This document shows positions 8,173 to 19,500 of a stretch of 64,000 nucleotides of DNA, in pieces. The position numbers were made by a program, and so were the translations under genes. Position 1 is the first letter of the stretch, and every line of letters starts with the position of its first letter. The notes under the pieces are model-generated. The model was not told the origin of the DNA. It worked only from the letters and a program-made list of their open reading frames with translations, and did no database searches. This DNA is from Phenylobacterium sp. Its GTDB lineage: Bacteria; Pseudomonadota; Alphaproteobacteria; Caulobacterales; Caulobacteraceae. The stretch lies in the NCBI GenBank assembly GCA_004799545.1, contig SSMU01000024.1, forward strand, positions 18,872 to 82,871, read 5' to 3'.

Positions 8173-9450
8173 TTAGCGGCCTTTTTCTAGGACGGCGACG
8201 AAAAAGCCGTCGGTCTGGGCGGTGCGCGGCGACAGGCGCAGGAACTGGTCAGCGGTGAGGCGGTCCGCAAGCTTCGGGTCGTCGGTGGCGGGCTTCACGG
8301 CGAACGCCGGATGGCGCTCCAGGAAGGCCGCGACCCGGTCCTCGTCCTCCTCCGGAAGCACCGAGCAGGTGACATAGACCATCCGGCCGCCGGGCTTCAC
8401 GAAGGCCGCGCCCTCGTCCAGCACCTGATCCTGGTCGGCCATCCGCCGCTCGAGCGTCTCGGGTGTCAGCCGCCACTTGGTGTCCGGGTGCCGCCGCCAG
8501 GAGCCGGAGCCCGTGCAGGGCGCATCGATGAACACCAGGTCCATCTTGCCCTCCAGCCCCTTCAGCGGCTCAGGGTTCACCGGCGAGCGGACCTGCAGGT
8601 TGCGCACGCCCGCCCGGTCGGCGCGGCGGATGGTGTCGGTGAGCCGGCGCGCGTCGCTGTCATAGGCGTAGATCTGCCCCGTCGAGCCCATGGCCGACGC
8701 CAGCGCCAGGGTCTTGCCGCCGCCGCCGGCGCAGAGGTCGAGCACCTGCTTCTTCGCCACCTCGCCCGCCGAGGCCGCGGCGATCTGCGAGCCCAGGTCC
8801 TGCACCTCGAACCAGCCCTTGGAGAACTGCGGGATGGCCTCCACCGCCCCGCTGCGCGTCTCGGGATCGGGCGCCGCGATGCGCAGGGCGGTCGGCAGGA
8901 CGTCCACAGCCTGGGCGTTCAGTGAGGCCAGCGCCCTCAGGGCCCGCGCGGGATCGGTCTTCAGCAGGTTGACCCGCAGGTCGACCGGCGCCCGCTCCGA
9001 CAGCGCCGCCCCCTCCTCCGCCCGACCCTCGCCGAACGCGCGCTCGAGCGAGGCCTCCAGCCAGTCCGGATAGTCGCCGCGCACCGCCGCCGGCGCCTCG
9101 GCGAGATCGCGCGGCCCGTCAAGCGCCTGCCGCTCGGTCTCGGTCAGGGCGCCAATGCCATGCGCCTCGTCGGTGGCCGCGTCGGCGATCCGCTCGATCG
9201 GCCAGCCCCAGAGCAGCCTCAGCGCCCCCAGCGCCGCGGCGCGCGGACCCTCTTCGCCCATCCGCCAGGCCAGCGAGCGGCGGCGGCGCAGCACGTCCAG
9301 CGCCAGGCCCGACACCCAGGCGCGGTCCTTGGCCCCAGCGTAGCGGGCGGAGTCTCCCCAGGACTTCAGCGCGAGGCGGACAGGCCGATGGCGGGTCTCG
9401 ATCTCGGTAAGGACCTCAATCGCCGCCGCTAGCCGTCCGCCGTCGCGCAA
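8173..9450 (-). CDS. rsmB: RsmB-like 16S rRNA (cytosine-C5) methyltransferase
   Basis: The 425-residue protein has an N-terminal NusB-like helical part (about 1-140). This is followed by a Rossmann methyltransferase with SAM motif DLCAGGGGKTLALA, the motif IV cysteine in DAPCTGSGSWRRHPD, and the catalytic cysteine in TCSVLPEE. These are the two cysteines of RNA m5C methyltransferases of the NOL1/NOP2/Sun family. The only start that gives full length is TTG at 9450, with a weak GAGAG before it; a later start is possible. It lies 9 bases ahead of guaA and probably shares its transcript. RsmB would methylate C967 of 16S rRNA, though other RNA targets cannot be excluded. Confidence 0.88.
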   Translation of the reverse strand: MRDGGRLAAAIEVLTEIETRHRPVRLALKSWGDSARYAGAKDRAWVSGLALDVLRRRRSLAWRMGEEGPRAAALGALRLLWGWPIERIADAATDEAHGIGALTETERQALDGPRDLAEAPAAVRGDYPDWLEASLERAFGEGRAEEGAALSERAPVDLRVNLLKTDPARALRALASLNAQAVDVLPTALRIAAPDPETRSGAVEAIPQFSKGWFEVQDLGSQIAAASAGEVAKKQVLDLCAGGGGKTLALASAMGSTGQIYAYDSDARRLTDTIRRADRAGVRNLQVRSPVNPEPLKGLEGKMDLVFIDAPCTGSGSWRRHPDTKWRLTPETLERRMADQDQVLDEGAAFVKPGGRMVYVTCSVLPEEDEDRVAAFLERHPAFAVKPATDDPKLADRLTADQFLRLSPRTAQTDGFFVAVLEKGR

Positions 9451-9459
9451 ATCATTCTC

Positions 9460-9864
9460 TCACAGGAAAAAGGCCACGATCACCATGACGATGCCGACCA
9501 TGCTGACCGTCCAGGCCACCGTCCGGACGACCGGCAGCCCCAGGGCGTAGAGCGGCGTGTAGGCCACCCGGCCGATGACGTACAGCCACTCGCCGAACCG
9601 GCTCTGGCCGCCGGTCTTGCCGGCCAGCAGCACCGCGACCACGGCCACGGCGAACAGCGGGAAGGTCTCCAGGAAGTTGGCGTAGGCGCGGCTCAACCGC
9701 GCCGCCTGGCCCGTCACCGGCCGCGGATCGTCGCGCGGACCGAGCAGCCAGGCCGTGTCGCGATGCCCGCCGCTGCCGGCGATGGTCGCCCAGAGGAGAT
9801 GGATCAGGCCGATGATCACCGCGGCTAGCAGCAGTTTCAGTTCAGTCGTCGTTCCCAGGTTCAT
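9460..9864 (-). CDS. MAPEG-family membrane protein
   Basis: This 134-residue protein has four hydrophobic helices (about 8-30, 66-84, 92-108 and 114-134). It also carries the MAPEG signature region RLSRAYANFLETFPLFA near residues 57-73. Bacterial MAPEG proteins are related to microsomal glutathione transferases, but most have no proven activity. It sits between guaB and the rsmB-type gene on the same strand, 9 bases before the latter. It may therefore be carried in a guaB-rsmB-guaA transcript without a functional link. Confidence 0.85.
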   Translation of the reverse strand: MNLGTTTELKLLLAAVIIGLIHLLWATIAGSGGHRDTAWLLGPRDDPRPVTGQAARLSRAYANFLETFPLFAVAVVAVLLAGKTGGQSRFGEWLYVIGRVAYTPLYALGLPVVRTVAWTVSMVGIVMVIVAFFL

Positions 9865-9918
9865 GACTTCGCCTCCCCCTTGAGTCCGGATAACACCGGC
9901 GTCCAGGAAGCTACCTTG

Positions 9919-11628
<1,710 letters not shown>

Positions 11629-12423
11629 TCAACCGAACGCGCCCGACGCCCGCGAGAACACCAGGACGTCGCCGGTGGTGGGCCTTGGCTCCAGCGTCCC
11701 CGCGGCGAGCGCCGCGTCCAGGGCCTCGAAGCCTTCCTGTAGCTCCGCCTCCGTCATGTGCTCAAAGACCGAGACGGCGCGCAGCTTCAGCCGGGCCACG
11801 GCCTCGGCGAGATCGCCTTCGAAGGGGATCTCCTGCTCCACCAACTCGACCGTCGTGAAGCCGCCCGCTTCGAAAAGCGCCCGGGCCTCGGCGACGGAGG
11901 GGAACATGGCCTCCTCGACGGCCTGGCTGCGCGGGAAATAGGCGCGCCACCAATGGTTCGGGACGCGCTCCTTGAAGGTGCTGCGGAGCAGGACCCGTCC
12001 GCCCGGCTTCACCACACGGGCGATCTCCGTGACGGCGGCCCGCTGGTCGGGAAAATGATGGAAGGACAGGAACATCAGCAGGAAGTCGGCCTGCGCGTCC
12101 GGCAACGGCATACGGGCCCCTTCCCCGGCCAAGTAGCGCACCCGTGGATGGGTCGCCTCGGCTTCGGCGACCGCCCGCATCCGCCCGGACGGCTCGACAC
12201 CGTAGACCGGGCCGCCGAAGGTCTCGGCGAGCGCCGGGGTGAAGCGGCCGACGCCCGCGCCCAGGTCGACGCCGACAAGCGGCCGCCGGGACGGCAGCCG
12301 GTCGGCGAACACCTGCATGTAGTGCTGGATCGCCGCGGCGCTGAGCGCCCGGCCGCGGGCGTAGCCGGCGTGCTGGGCCGTGTCGTAGTCGACGGGACCG
12401 AGGGCGTTGGTGCTGGTTTCCAT
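11629..12423 (-). CDS. SAM-dependent class I methyltransferase
   Basis: The 264-residue protein starts at the ATG at 12423. It has motif [12 protein letters not shown] at about 51-61, an acidic post-I segment (YGVEPS), motif II around [17 protein letters not shown], and motif III in [12 protein letters not shown]. This resembles the UbiE/Methyltransf_11 group acting on small molecules, lipids or quinones; the substrate is not apparent. The divergent LysR-type regulator gene starts 42 bases away, the usual arrangement for a regulator and its target. Its 3' end lies 246 bases from the guaB start. Confidence 0.8.
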   Translation of the reverse strand: METSTNALGPVDYDTAQHAGYARGRALSAAAIQHYMQVFADRLPSRRPLVGVDLGAGVGRFTPALAETFGGPVYGVEPSGRMRAVAEAEATHPRVRYLAGEGARMPLPDAQADFLLMFLSFHHFPDQRAAVTEIARVVKPGGRVLLRSTFKERVPNHWWRAYFPRSQAVEEAMFPSVAEARALFEAGGFTTVELVEQEIPFEGDLAEAVARLKLRAVSVFEHMTEAELQEGFEALDAALAAGTLEPRPTTGDVLVFSRASGAFG

Positions 12424-12465
12424 GACCAGTTGATGCCGAGATTGCGGCTGGACGTAAATCGACAT

Positions 12466-13371
12466 ATGGGGCGTGAGATGTTCGAAAACCTCACATCCGA
12501 ACCCCTGCCCTCGCTGAATGCGCTCCGGGCCTTCGAGGCCATGGCCCGCACCGGCCGCGCGACGCTGGCCGCCGGGGAGCTGAACGTCAGCCACAGCGCG
12601 GTCAGCCGCCAGGTGAAGGCGCTGGAGGCGGCGTTGGGGGTGAGGCTGTTCCAAGGCCCCAAGCACCGGCTGGAGCTGACCGCCGCCGGCCAGGCGCTGC
12701 TGCCGGCCCTCACAGAGGCCTTCGACGGCATCGCCGGGGCGGTGCGCCGGGTGAAGAGCGACGGCGAGGACCTGCACATCGCGGTCAACGCCAGCCTCTC
12801 GGTGAAGTGGCTGATCCCGCGCCTGCCCGGCTTCGCCGCAGCGCATCCGAACCTGCGTCTGCACCTCGCCGAGCTCGCGCCGGCGGCGCTCACCCACCGC
12901 GGCGCGCAAGGCGTCGTGCGGATCGTCACCACCAGCCGCCTCGCCGACCCGCTGGCCACCGCCTTCATTCCCAACCACATCGGCCCGGTGCTGAGCCCGG
13001 CGCTGGCCGAGCGCTACGCCGGCGATCCGCTGTCCGCGCCCAGGCTGGTGGCCCAGACCCACGCCCAGGGCTGGGCGATCTGGGCGGCGCTGGCGGGCGT
13101 CGAACTGACGCCGGCCGTCGAGCGGCCCTTCGCCCACCTGCACTTCGCCATGGACGCGGCTCTGGCGGGCCTCGGCGTCGCCGTCCTGCCCTGGCCGCTG
13201 GTGGCCGAGGAGGTCGCCGCCCGCCGCTTGGTCGCGCCCCTGGGCTTCGTCCGCGCCGAAGCCGCCTTCGCCCTCCTCCAGGCGCCCGGCGCCGAAAGCC
13301 GCGCCCTCGACCGCTTCCGCGCCTGGCTGGTCGCCGAGGGCGCGAAGACGCCTAGCGCGCCCGGCCCTTGA
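12466..13371 (+). CDS. LysR-type transcriptional regulator (GcvA-like)
   Basis: The 301-residue protein has an N-terminal winged HTH (about 12-70, with SLNALRAFEAMARTG and VSHSAVSRQVKALE) followed by a LysR effector-binding domain to the end. The sequence resembles GcvA/TrpI-group regulators. ATG at 12466 gives a normal length; ATG at 12478 is a close alternative. The gene is divergent from the methyltransferase gene with only 42 bases between starts, so it likely controls that gene and itself. Its last 20 bases overlap the 3' end of rlmE on the other strand. Confidence 0.88.
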   Translation: MGREMFENLTSEPLPSLNALRAFEAMARTGRATLAAGELNVSHSAVSRQVKALEAALGVRLFQGPKHRLELTAAGQALLPALTEAFDGIAGAVRRVKSDGEDLHIAVNASLSVKWLIPRLPGFAAAHPNLRLHLAELAPAALTHRGAQGVVRIVTTSRLADPLATAFIPNHIGPVLSPALAERYAGDPLSAPRLVAQTHAQGWAIWAALAGVELTPAVERPFAHLHFAMDAALAGLGVAVLPWPLVAEEVAARRLVAPLGFVRAEAAFALLQAPGAESRALDRFRAWLVAEGAKTPSAPGP

Positions 13372-14062
13372 ACCCCGTCGCCACCAGGTAGATCTCCGAG
13401 CTGTCCGACCGGCTGGCCTTGGGCTTGATAGTCTTCACCTGGGCGAATTCAGCCTTCAGCTTGCCGATCACCTGGGCGGTCTCGCCGCCCTGGAAGGCCT
13501 TGGCGATGAACACCCCGCCGGGCTTCAGCACCTCGACGGCGAAATCCACGCCCGCCTCGATCAGGCCTACGATCCTGAGGTGGTCGGTCTGGCGGTGGCC
13601 GACCGTGTTGGGCGCCATGTCGGAGAGCACGACGTCGGGCGCCCCGCCCAGCAGCTCGATCAGCCGTGGGCCGCAGGCCGGATCGGTGAAGTCCATTTGC
13701 AGGATCTGCGCCGGCGGCAGGGGATCGACCGGCAAGAGGTCGACGCCGGCGATCTGCGTCACCCCACGCTCCAGCGCCACCTGGGTCCAGCCGCCGGGGG
13801 CGAGCCCCAGGTCGACCACCCGCGCGCCGGGTCTGAGCACCCGCAGCCGGTCGTCGATCTCGGTCAGCTTGTAGGCCGCGCGGCTGCGATAGCCGTGGGC
13901 GCGGGCCTTGGCGGCGAACGGATCGTTGATCTGGCGTTCCAGCCACGCCTGCTGCGAGGGCGTGCGCTGCTTGGCGGTCTTCAGACGCGCCGGCTTGGCC
14001 CGGCCGGCCTCCGTGCCGCCGGTCGGCGGCTTGACCATGCGTTTGCGGGGAGGCTCGGTCAT
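13352..14062 (-). CDS. rlmE: 23S rRNA (uridine-2552-2'-O)-methyltransferase
   Basis: The 236-residue protein is FtsJ/RrmJ. The catalytic tetrad is visible as K65 (AAYKL), D148 (LSDMAPN), K188 (IAKAFQGG) and E223 (SSEIYLVA). The SAM-binding motif is VVDLGLAPGGW (82-92). A basic N-terminal extension of about 30 residues is typical of alphaproteobacterial members. It methylates the ribose of U2552 in the A-loop. The start (ATG at 14062) overlaps the stop of the ppx/gppA gene as ATGA, so the two are one operon. The 3' end overlaps the LysR gene by 20 bases. Confidence 0.96.
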   Translation of the reverse strand: MTEPPRKRMVKPPTGGTEAGRAKPARLKTAKQRTPSQQAWLERQINDPFAAKARAHGYRSRAAYKLTEIDDRLRVLRPGARVVDLGLAPGGWTQVALERGVTQIAGVDLLPVDPLPPAQILQMDFTDPACGPRLIELLGGAPDVVLSDMAPNTVGHRQTDHLRIVGLIEAGVDFAVEVLKPGGVFIAKAFQGGETAQVIGKLKAEFAQVKTIKPKASRSDSSEIYLVATGFKGRAR

Positions 14063-15135
14063 TCGGCCGCCAGGTCCCGCCCAGGCCGGTGGCGGCGTTT
14101 GCGCCGGCGGCCGCGGTCGGCCATCAGCGAGATCAATATGCCCTCGCGCAAGCCCCGGTCGGCCACCCGCACGCGCGAACAGGGCCAGAGTTCCTGCACC
14201 GCCTCGAGGATCGCCGCGCCGGCCAGCACCAGGTCCGCCCGGTCCGGCCCGATGCACGGCTGGTCGGCGCGCCCCTGCGGGCTCAGCACCAGCAGCCGCC
14301 GGGCCGCCGCCTCGCACTCCTCGCGGGTCATCCAGATGCCGTCGACGCGGTTGCGGTCATAGCGCGGCAGCTCGAGGTGCAGGCCGGCCAGGCTGGTGAT
14401 CGCCCCCGAGGTGCCGATCAGGTGAGCCCGGTCGGCGTCGAACACTTCGCGCATCGGGTCGGCCCGATGGAAGGCCGCGATCTCCGTCTTCACGGTCTCG
14501 ACCATCTCGCGGAACCAAGCCTCGGTGGCCTGCTCGCCCTCGGGAAAGCGTTCGGCGAGGGTCACCACGCCGATGGGGATCGACAGCCAGGCGCGGATCG
14601 GCGGCGTGCCGGTGGGCGGCGCGTCCCTGAGGTCGACCCAGGACAGCTCCGTCGAGCCGCCGCCCACGTCCACCACCAGGGCCGCGTCGGCCGTGCGGTC
14701 CAGCAGGTTCAGGCAGCCCGCCACCGACAGCCTGGCCTCCTCCTGCGGGGCGATGATCTGCAGCTGCAGGCCGGTCTCGTCGGCCACGCGGGCGATGAAT
14801 TCCGGCCCGTTCTCGGCCATCCGGCAGGCCTGGGTGGCGATGGCGCGCAGCCGCACTACCCGCCGGCGGCGCACCTTCTCGGCGCTCACCTTCAGCGCCG
14901 CCAGCGCCCGCTCCATGGCCGGCTCCGACAGCCGGCCGCTTTGGCTTAGGCCCTCGCCCAGCCGCACGATGCGCGAATAGGCCTCCACCACGCGGAAGCC
15001 CGCCCCGTTCGGCGTCGCGATCAGCAGACGGCAATTGTTGGTGCCGAGGTCGAGCGCGGCGTAGCAGGGGATATCGCCCGTCGACCTCGTCCGGCCACGC
15101 CCGTAGGCGCCCGGCGCACGCGGCGCCTCGTTCAT
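14059..15135 (-). CDS. Ppx/GppA-family exopolyphosphatase / pppGpp phosphatase
   Basis: The 358-residue protein has the ASKHA-fold phosphate motifs of the family: ALDLGTNNCRLLIA near 28-41 and VVDVGGGSTELSW near 145-160. It lacks the long C-terminal HD-like domain of E. coli Ppx, so it is the short two-lobed form common in alphaproteobacteria. Such enzymes hydrolyse polyphosphate or pppGpp; which one is not decided by sequence. It is translationally coupled to rlmE by a 4-base overlap. The stretch between its start and hspQ holds the two divergent promoters. Confidence 0.9.
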   Translation of the reverse strand: MNEAPRAPGAYGRGRTRSTGDIPCYAALDLGTNNCRLLIATPNGAGFRVVEAYSRIVRLGEGLSQSGRLSEPAMERALAALKVSAEKVRRRRVVRLRAIATQACRMAENGPEFIARVADETGLQLQIIAPQEEARLSVAGCLNLLDRTADAALVVDVGGGSTELSWVDLRDAPPTGTPPIRAWLSIPIGVVTLAERFPEGEQATEAWFREMVETVKTEIAAFHRADPMREVFDADRAHLIGTSGAITSLAGLHLELPRYDRNRVDGIWMTREECEAAARRLLVLSPQGRADQPCIGPDRADLVLAGAAILEAVQELWPCSRVRVADRGLREGILISLMADRGRRRKRRHRPGRDLAAE

Positions 15136-15308
15136 GGACCGCCTTCTCGTCCCTCGCAGGCGTCATCCCCCGAACAGAACCCGGGGCGCGCCTCATTTCC
15201 CCGCAAATGTAGCAAGGGCCGGGCGAGGCCGAAAGCGCGGCCTTGTCTGAAGCATTTCCAACGCTACGTTCACCTCCCGGTCAGGAGATGAGGGTTAGAT
15301 TCGTCCGT

Positions 15309-15638
15309 ATGACTACGCGACTCGCCAAATTTGCGATCGGCCAGATCGTCCGGCACCGCGTCTATCCCTTTCGCGGCGTGATCTTCGACGTGGATCCCAC
15401 CTTCGCGAACACCGAGGAATACTGGCTCTCGATCCCCGAGCACATCCGGCCCCACAAGGACCAGCCATTTTACCATCTGCTCGCGGAGAACGACGAGAGC
15501 TCCTACGTGGCCTATGTGTCCGAGCAGAACCTGCTCCCCGACGACTCGGGCGAGCCGGTCGGTCACCCCCAGGCCTCGTTGCTCTTCGAGACGTTCAAGG
15601 AAGGCCACTACACGCTTCGTTCGCGGATTTCCCACTAA
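15309..15638 (+). CDS. hspQ: Heat shock protein HspQ (YccV-like)
   Basis: The 109-residue protein matches HspQ/YccV, a hemimethylated-DNA-binding and Lon-protease-specificity factor in E. coli. Conserved features are the N-terminal FAIGQIVRHRVYPFRGVIFDVDP, the central PFYHLL, and the YVSEQNL strand. I chose the ATG at 15309 because the homologous core begins right after it. An ATG at 15288 directly after AGGAG would add seven residues. phhA follows on the same strand after 82 bases. Confidence 0.9.
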   Translation: MTTRLAKFAIGQIVRHRVYPFRGVIFDVDPTFANTEEYWLSIPEHIRPHKDQPFYHLLAENDESSYVAYVSEQNLLPDDSGEPVGHPQASLLFETFKEGHYTLRSRISH

Positions 15639-15720
15639 GAGCAAGGTTTTGCCGGGCATCTCGCCCCTGGCCGGTCACTTCGAACGGAACTTCCCCCAAA
15701 ACGGGGCCATTGTTGTTGGC

Positions 15721-16596
15721 ATGAGCGCCGCCGCCCCGTCTCCGCCTCCGGGCGCCCGCCCCGACTGGACCATCGACCAGGGTTGGGACCGCTACACCGA
15801 GGCCGAGCACCAGGTCTGGATCACCCTCTACGAGCGCCAGACGGCCCTGTTGCCGGGCCGCGCCTGCGATCAATTCCTCAGGGGCCTCGACGCGCTCGAC
15901 CTGCACCGCAGCGGCATCCCCGACTTCGCGCGGATCAACGAGGAGCTGATGCGGCTCACCGGCTGGACCGTGGTCGCCGTGCCCGGCCTGGTCCCCGACG
16001 AGGTGTTCTTCGACCACCTGGCCAACCGCCGCTTCCCGGCCGGCCAGTTCGTGAGGAAGCCGCAGGAGCTCGACTACCTGCAGGAGCCGGACATCTTCCA
16101 CGACGTGTTCGGCCACGTCCCCATGCTCACCGACCCGGTATTCGCCGACTACATGCAGGCCTATGGCCAGGGCGGCCTTCGGGCCATGAGCCTTGGCCGC
16201 CTGCACAACCTCGCCCGGCTCTACTGGTACACGGTGGAGTTCGGCCTGATGCAGACGCCCGCCGGCCTGCGGATCTACGGCGCCGGCATCGTCTCCTCGC
16301 GGGCTGAGTCGGTGTTCGCGCTCGACGATCCGTCCCCCAACCGCCTGGGCTTCGACCTGGAGCGGGTGATGCGCACCCCCTATCGGATCGATGACTTCCA
16401 ACAGGTCTATTTCGTGATCCCCGACCTGCAGACCCTGCTCGACGTCACCGTCGAGACCGATTTCGCGCCGCTCTACGCCCGCCTCGCCGCGGCGCCGGAC
16501 ATCCCCATCGCCCAGATCGAGCGCGCCGACCGGGTGTTCACCCGGGGCGCCCAGGCCTACGCGAACGCCGGGGGCCGCACCGGCAACGCCGCCTAG
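15721..16596 (+). CDS. phhA: Phenylalanine-4-hydroxylase
   Basis: The 291-residue monomeric aromatic amino acid hydroxylase converts phenylalanine to tyrosine with tetrahydropterin and O2. The iron ligands are H127 and H132 in FHDVFGHVP and E173 in YWYTVEFGL. It has no regulatory ACT domain, as usual in bacteria. ATG at 15721 gives the normal bacterial length. No pterin-recycling dehydratase or PhhR-type regulator gene is adjacent. Its stop overlaps that of tamB tail-to-tail. Confidence 0.97.
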   Translation: MSAAAPSPPPGARPDWTIDQGWDRYTEAEHQVWITLYERQTALLPGRACDQFLRGLDALDLHRSGIPDFARINEELMRLTGWTVVAVPGLVPDEVFFDHLANRRFPAGQFVRKPQELDYLQEPDIFHDVFGHVPMLTDPVFADYMQAYGQGGLRAMSLGRLHNLARLYWYTVEFGLMQTPAGLRIYGAGIVSSRAESVFALDDPSPNRLGFDLERVMRTPYRIDDFQQVYFVIPDLQTLLDVTVETDFAPLYARLAAAPDIPIAQIERADRVFTRGAQAYANAGGRTGNAA

Positions 16597-19500
16597 TAGT
16601 CCGTCCGCCAACGGATGGCGAGGGAGCCGCCGCCCTGGCTGGAGCCCTGCGGGTCGACCTGCCCCCCGAGCTTCGAGATGATCGAAAGGTGGTTCTTCAG
16701 CCGCCATTCCACCTGCGCCGAGGGGCCTTCGCGGCCGCCACCGGCGATTTCCAGATAGACGTTGTTGGTCAAGTACTTGCCGCCGGCGATTGAGACGCCG
16801 CCGCCGGTCCCGCCGCCCAGGGCCAGCCGATCGAGGCCGGCGAAGGTCCTGAGGTTGCCGATAAAGTCGAGCCCCCCGCCGCCGGCCATCGACGACAGGG
16901 CCGAGGCCAGCTCCGCCGCCTGGCCGCCGGACAGCTGCGACGCCGACTGGCCAAACAGCACTTGGCTCAGGATCTCGTCGCTGGGCAGGCTGGGCGAGGA
17001 GGTGAGCGTGATCTCCGGCCGGGCCGCCGTGCCGCGGATGCGGACATTGGCGGTCAGCGTCGGGTCGTCTCGGGTGGCCAACAGCTCCAGCCGAATCTCG
17101 TCGGCGTCGGTCGACAGATAGACCGTGCTGGTCGGATCGAACTCGAACCGCTTGCCGGCGAAGTCGTAGTCGCCGCGCACCACCCGCGCCACGCCGGAGA
17201 GCTGCGGGTGCGAGACCGTGCCGCCCACGTGGGCGTCCAGGGCCAGCTCGACGTTCAGCCCCCGCCCCTTCAGCAGCACCCCACCCGGCGAACGCAGGGC
17301 GACGTCCAGCGCCCAGCGGTCGCCGCCGCCCTCGTCCGCCGCTCGCAGCGCGCTGGGCAGTTCGGCCGGCCGGTTCTTCTCCACAACCTCCATGGCCACC
17401 ACGCCCGAGGGCGTCGGCAGCTTGGCGGCCACCGTCGCCTGGTCGATGGTCAGGGCGCCGGCCAGCCGCACCCGGCCGTCGGCCGTCCGGTCGATGGTGG
17501 CCTGGCCGCTGGCCGAGGCGGTCGCCTGCTCGTTGTCGATCAGCCGGAAGGCCTTGAGGTTCAGCCGGAAACTGGAGGTCCCGTCACGTTGCAGGCTGAT
17601 CCGGCCCGAGCCAGTGACCGCGCCGCCGTGGCCGTCGACGCCGCTGGCCTGGGTGACCTCCACCGCGCTCTCGGCGAACGCGGCGCGCAGCGACACCTGG
17701 CGCAGCGACAGCCCCGTCTGGCCGTCGTCGAACCGGCCGTCGTCCACCGCCACATCGCCCGCGGCCCTGGGCGCGGCGAGCGTGCCGCTGAGCGTCCCCT
17801 CGGTCCTGACCTTGCCGGCCAGGCTGCGGTCGCCGCCGACCAGCAGGTCCCACAGCGGCCGGACCTCGCCCGAGGCGAAGAACTTGCCGTGCATCGGCTG
17901 CTGCTCGGCGATGGCGATGCGGAACGGCGCCGCCGAGGTCGCCGCGGGCAGGGTCAGCTCGGCGTTGGCCTGCAGGCCTTGCGCGTTGGCCGCCGTCGCG
18001 GACAGGGTCAGGGCGTCGCCGGCCAGCCGCCCGCGCACCGTCCCGTCGACGCCGGAGGCCGCCGGCGCCCCGCGCCCGCGCGCCCCGGCCAGTTTCGCAT
18101 CCAGCGTCCCGTCCAGCCGCGCACCCCGGCCCTGCAGGCTGAGCGTGGCGTCGACCTTGCCGGCGAAGTCCTCGTCCAGCATCTGCAAGCCCAGCCCCAC
18201 CACCTGGGCGCGGATATCCGTCGCCTGGTCGGTCATCCGCCCGTCGACGTCGATCCGGCCGCCGTCGGAGGCCGCCAGCCTGAGCTTCGCCGACCGCTCC
18301 GGCCCGCCGAACCGCAACACCGCCGTCTCCAGGGTGCGCAGGTCGCGCCCGCCCAGCTTGCCCGAGCCGTCGAAGGTCGCCGACCAGCCCGGCTGCGCCT
18401 CGGCCAGCAGGCCGCGTCCGCTGGCCGCCCAGCGGCCCTGCGGCGAGGTCCCCTGGGCGGTGAGCGCATAGGGCAGCCGCGCCGTCGAACCGTCCGCGGT
18501 CAGCCGCGCCGTGGTCAGCACGATGTCGGAGCCCGGCAGGCGGGCGTTCTCGGCGGTCAGGTTGAGGTTGGCCCGCGCCCCGCCGGCCTCGGCGATCCTC
18601 ACGTGGCCGGCGACCTTGCCGGCGTCCAGGAAGGCGCCGCGGGTGATCGTCAGGTCGAGGTCCGCGGCCGAGGGCGCGTTGTGGCGCAGCGACAGCCCGC
18701 CCGCCGCCTTCAACCCGCCCGCGTCCACGGAAACCTCCGTCAGGTCGAGCCCGCCTTCGGGGAAACGGAACGCCGCGCGGCCCCGCGCCGGGCCATAGGG
18801 GCTGGTCGCGGTGGCGGCCACCACGCCCGCCGCCCCGTCCGGGCGGCGCTGGAAGGTCAGGGTCACCAGGGCGTCCTTCAGCGGCAGACGCGGCGCGGCG
18901 ATCGAGTCCAGGTGGGCCATCAGGTCGGCCTTGGGCGCGCCCAGGGTGCCGGTCAGGGCGCCGGAGCCCTTGGCCTTGCCGGCGATCTCCACCGGCCCCG
19001 CCTGGAACGGGCCGCTCGCCGTCCAGTCGATCTTGAAGCTGAGGCCGCCGTCCGGCGACAGCACGCCCGCCGCCCCGGCCTGCAGCGCCGCCCCGCTCAG
19101 CGAGGCCGAGCCCACCGAGACCCGCCGCCCCTGCACATTGGCCTTGGCGGTCAGCTGCGGCCGGGGACCCAGCAGGCGGTCGAGCTCCGGCCAGCCGGTG
19201 GCGAACTTTTCGGCGCGCGCGTCCAGGCTGAGCGCCCAGGGCTGCCCGGCGCGCCCCTGCGAGGCCGACCAGCTGGCGCTCGCCGAGCCCGCCGCCCCGG
19301 ATCGCGCCGCCGCCAGGTTCGCCGCCGTCGCCTGGCCTTTGAACGACAGGCCGCCCAGCAAGCCACGCCCGCCGCTCGCGGCCAGCTTCAGTCCCGCGCC
19401 GGCCACCTCCAGCTTGCGCAGCTCCAGCCGCCCGTCGGCCAGCTTGGCGCCCTCGAAGTTGGCTCGCGGCGCCGCGCCCAGCACCGCGCCGACGAAGCCC

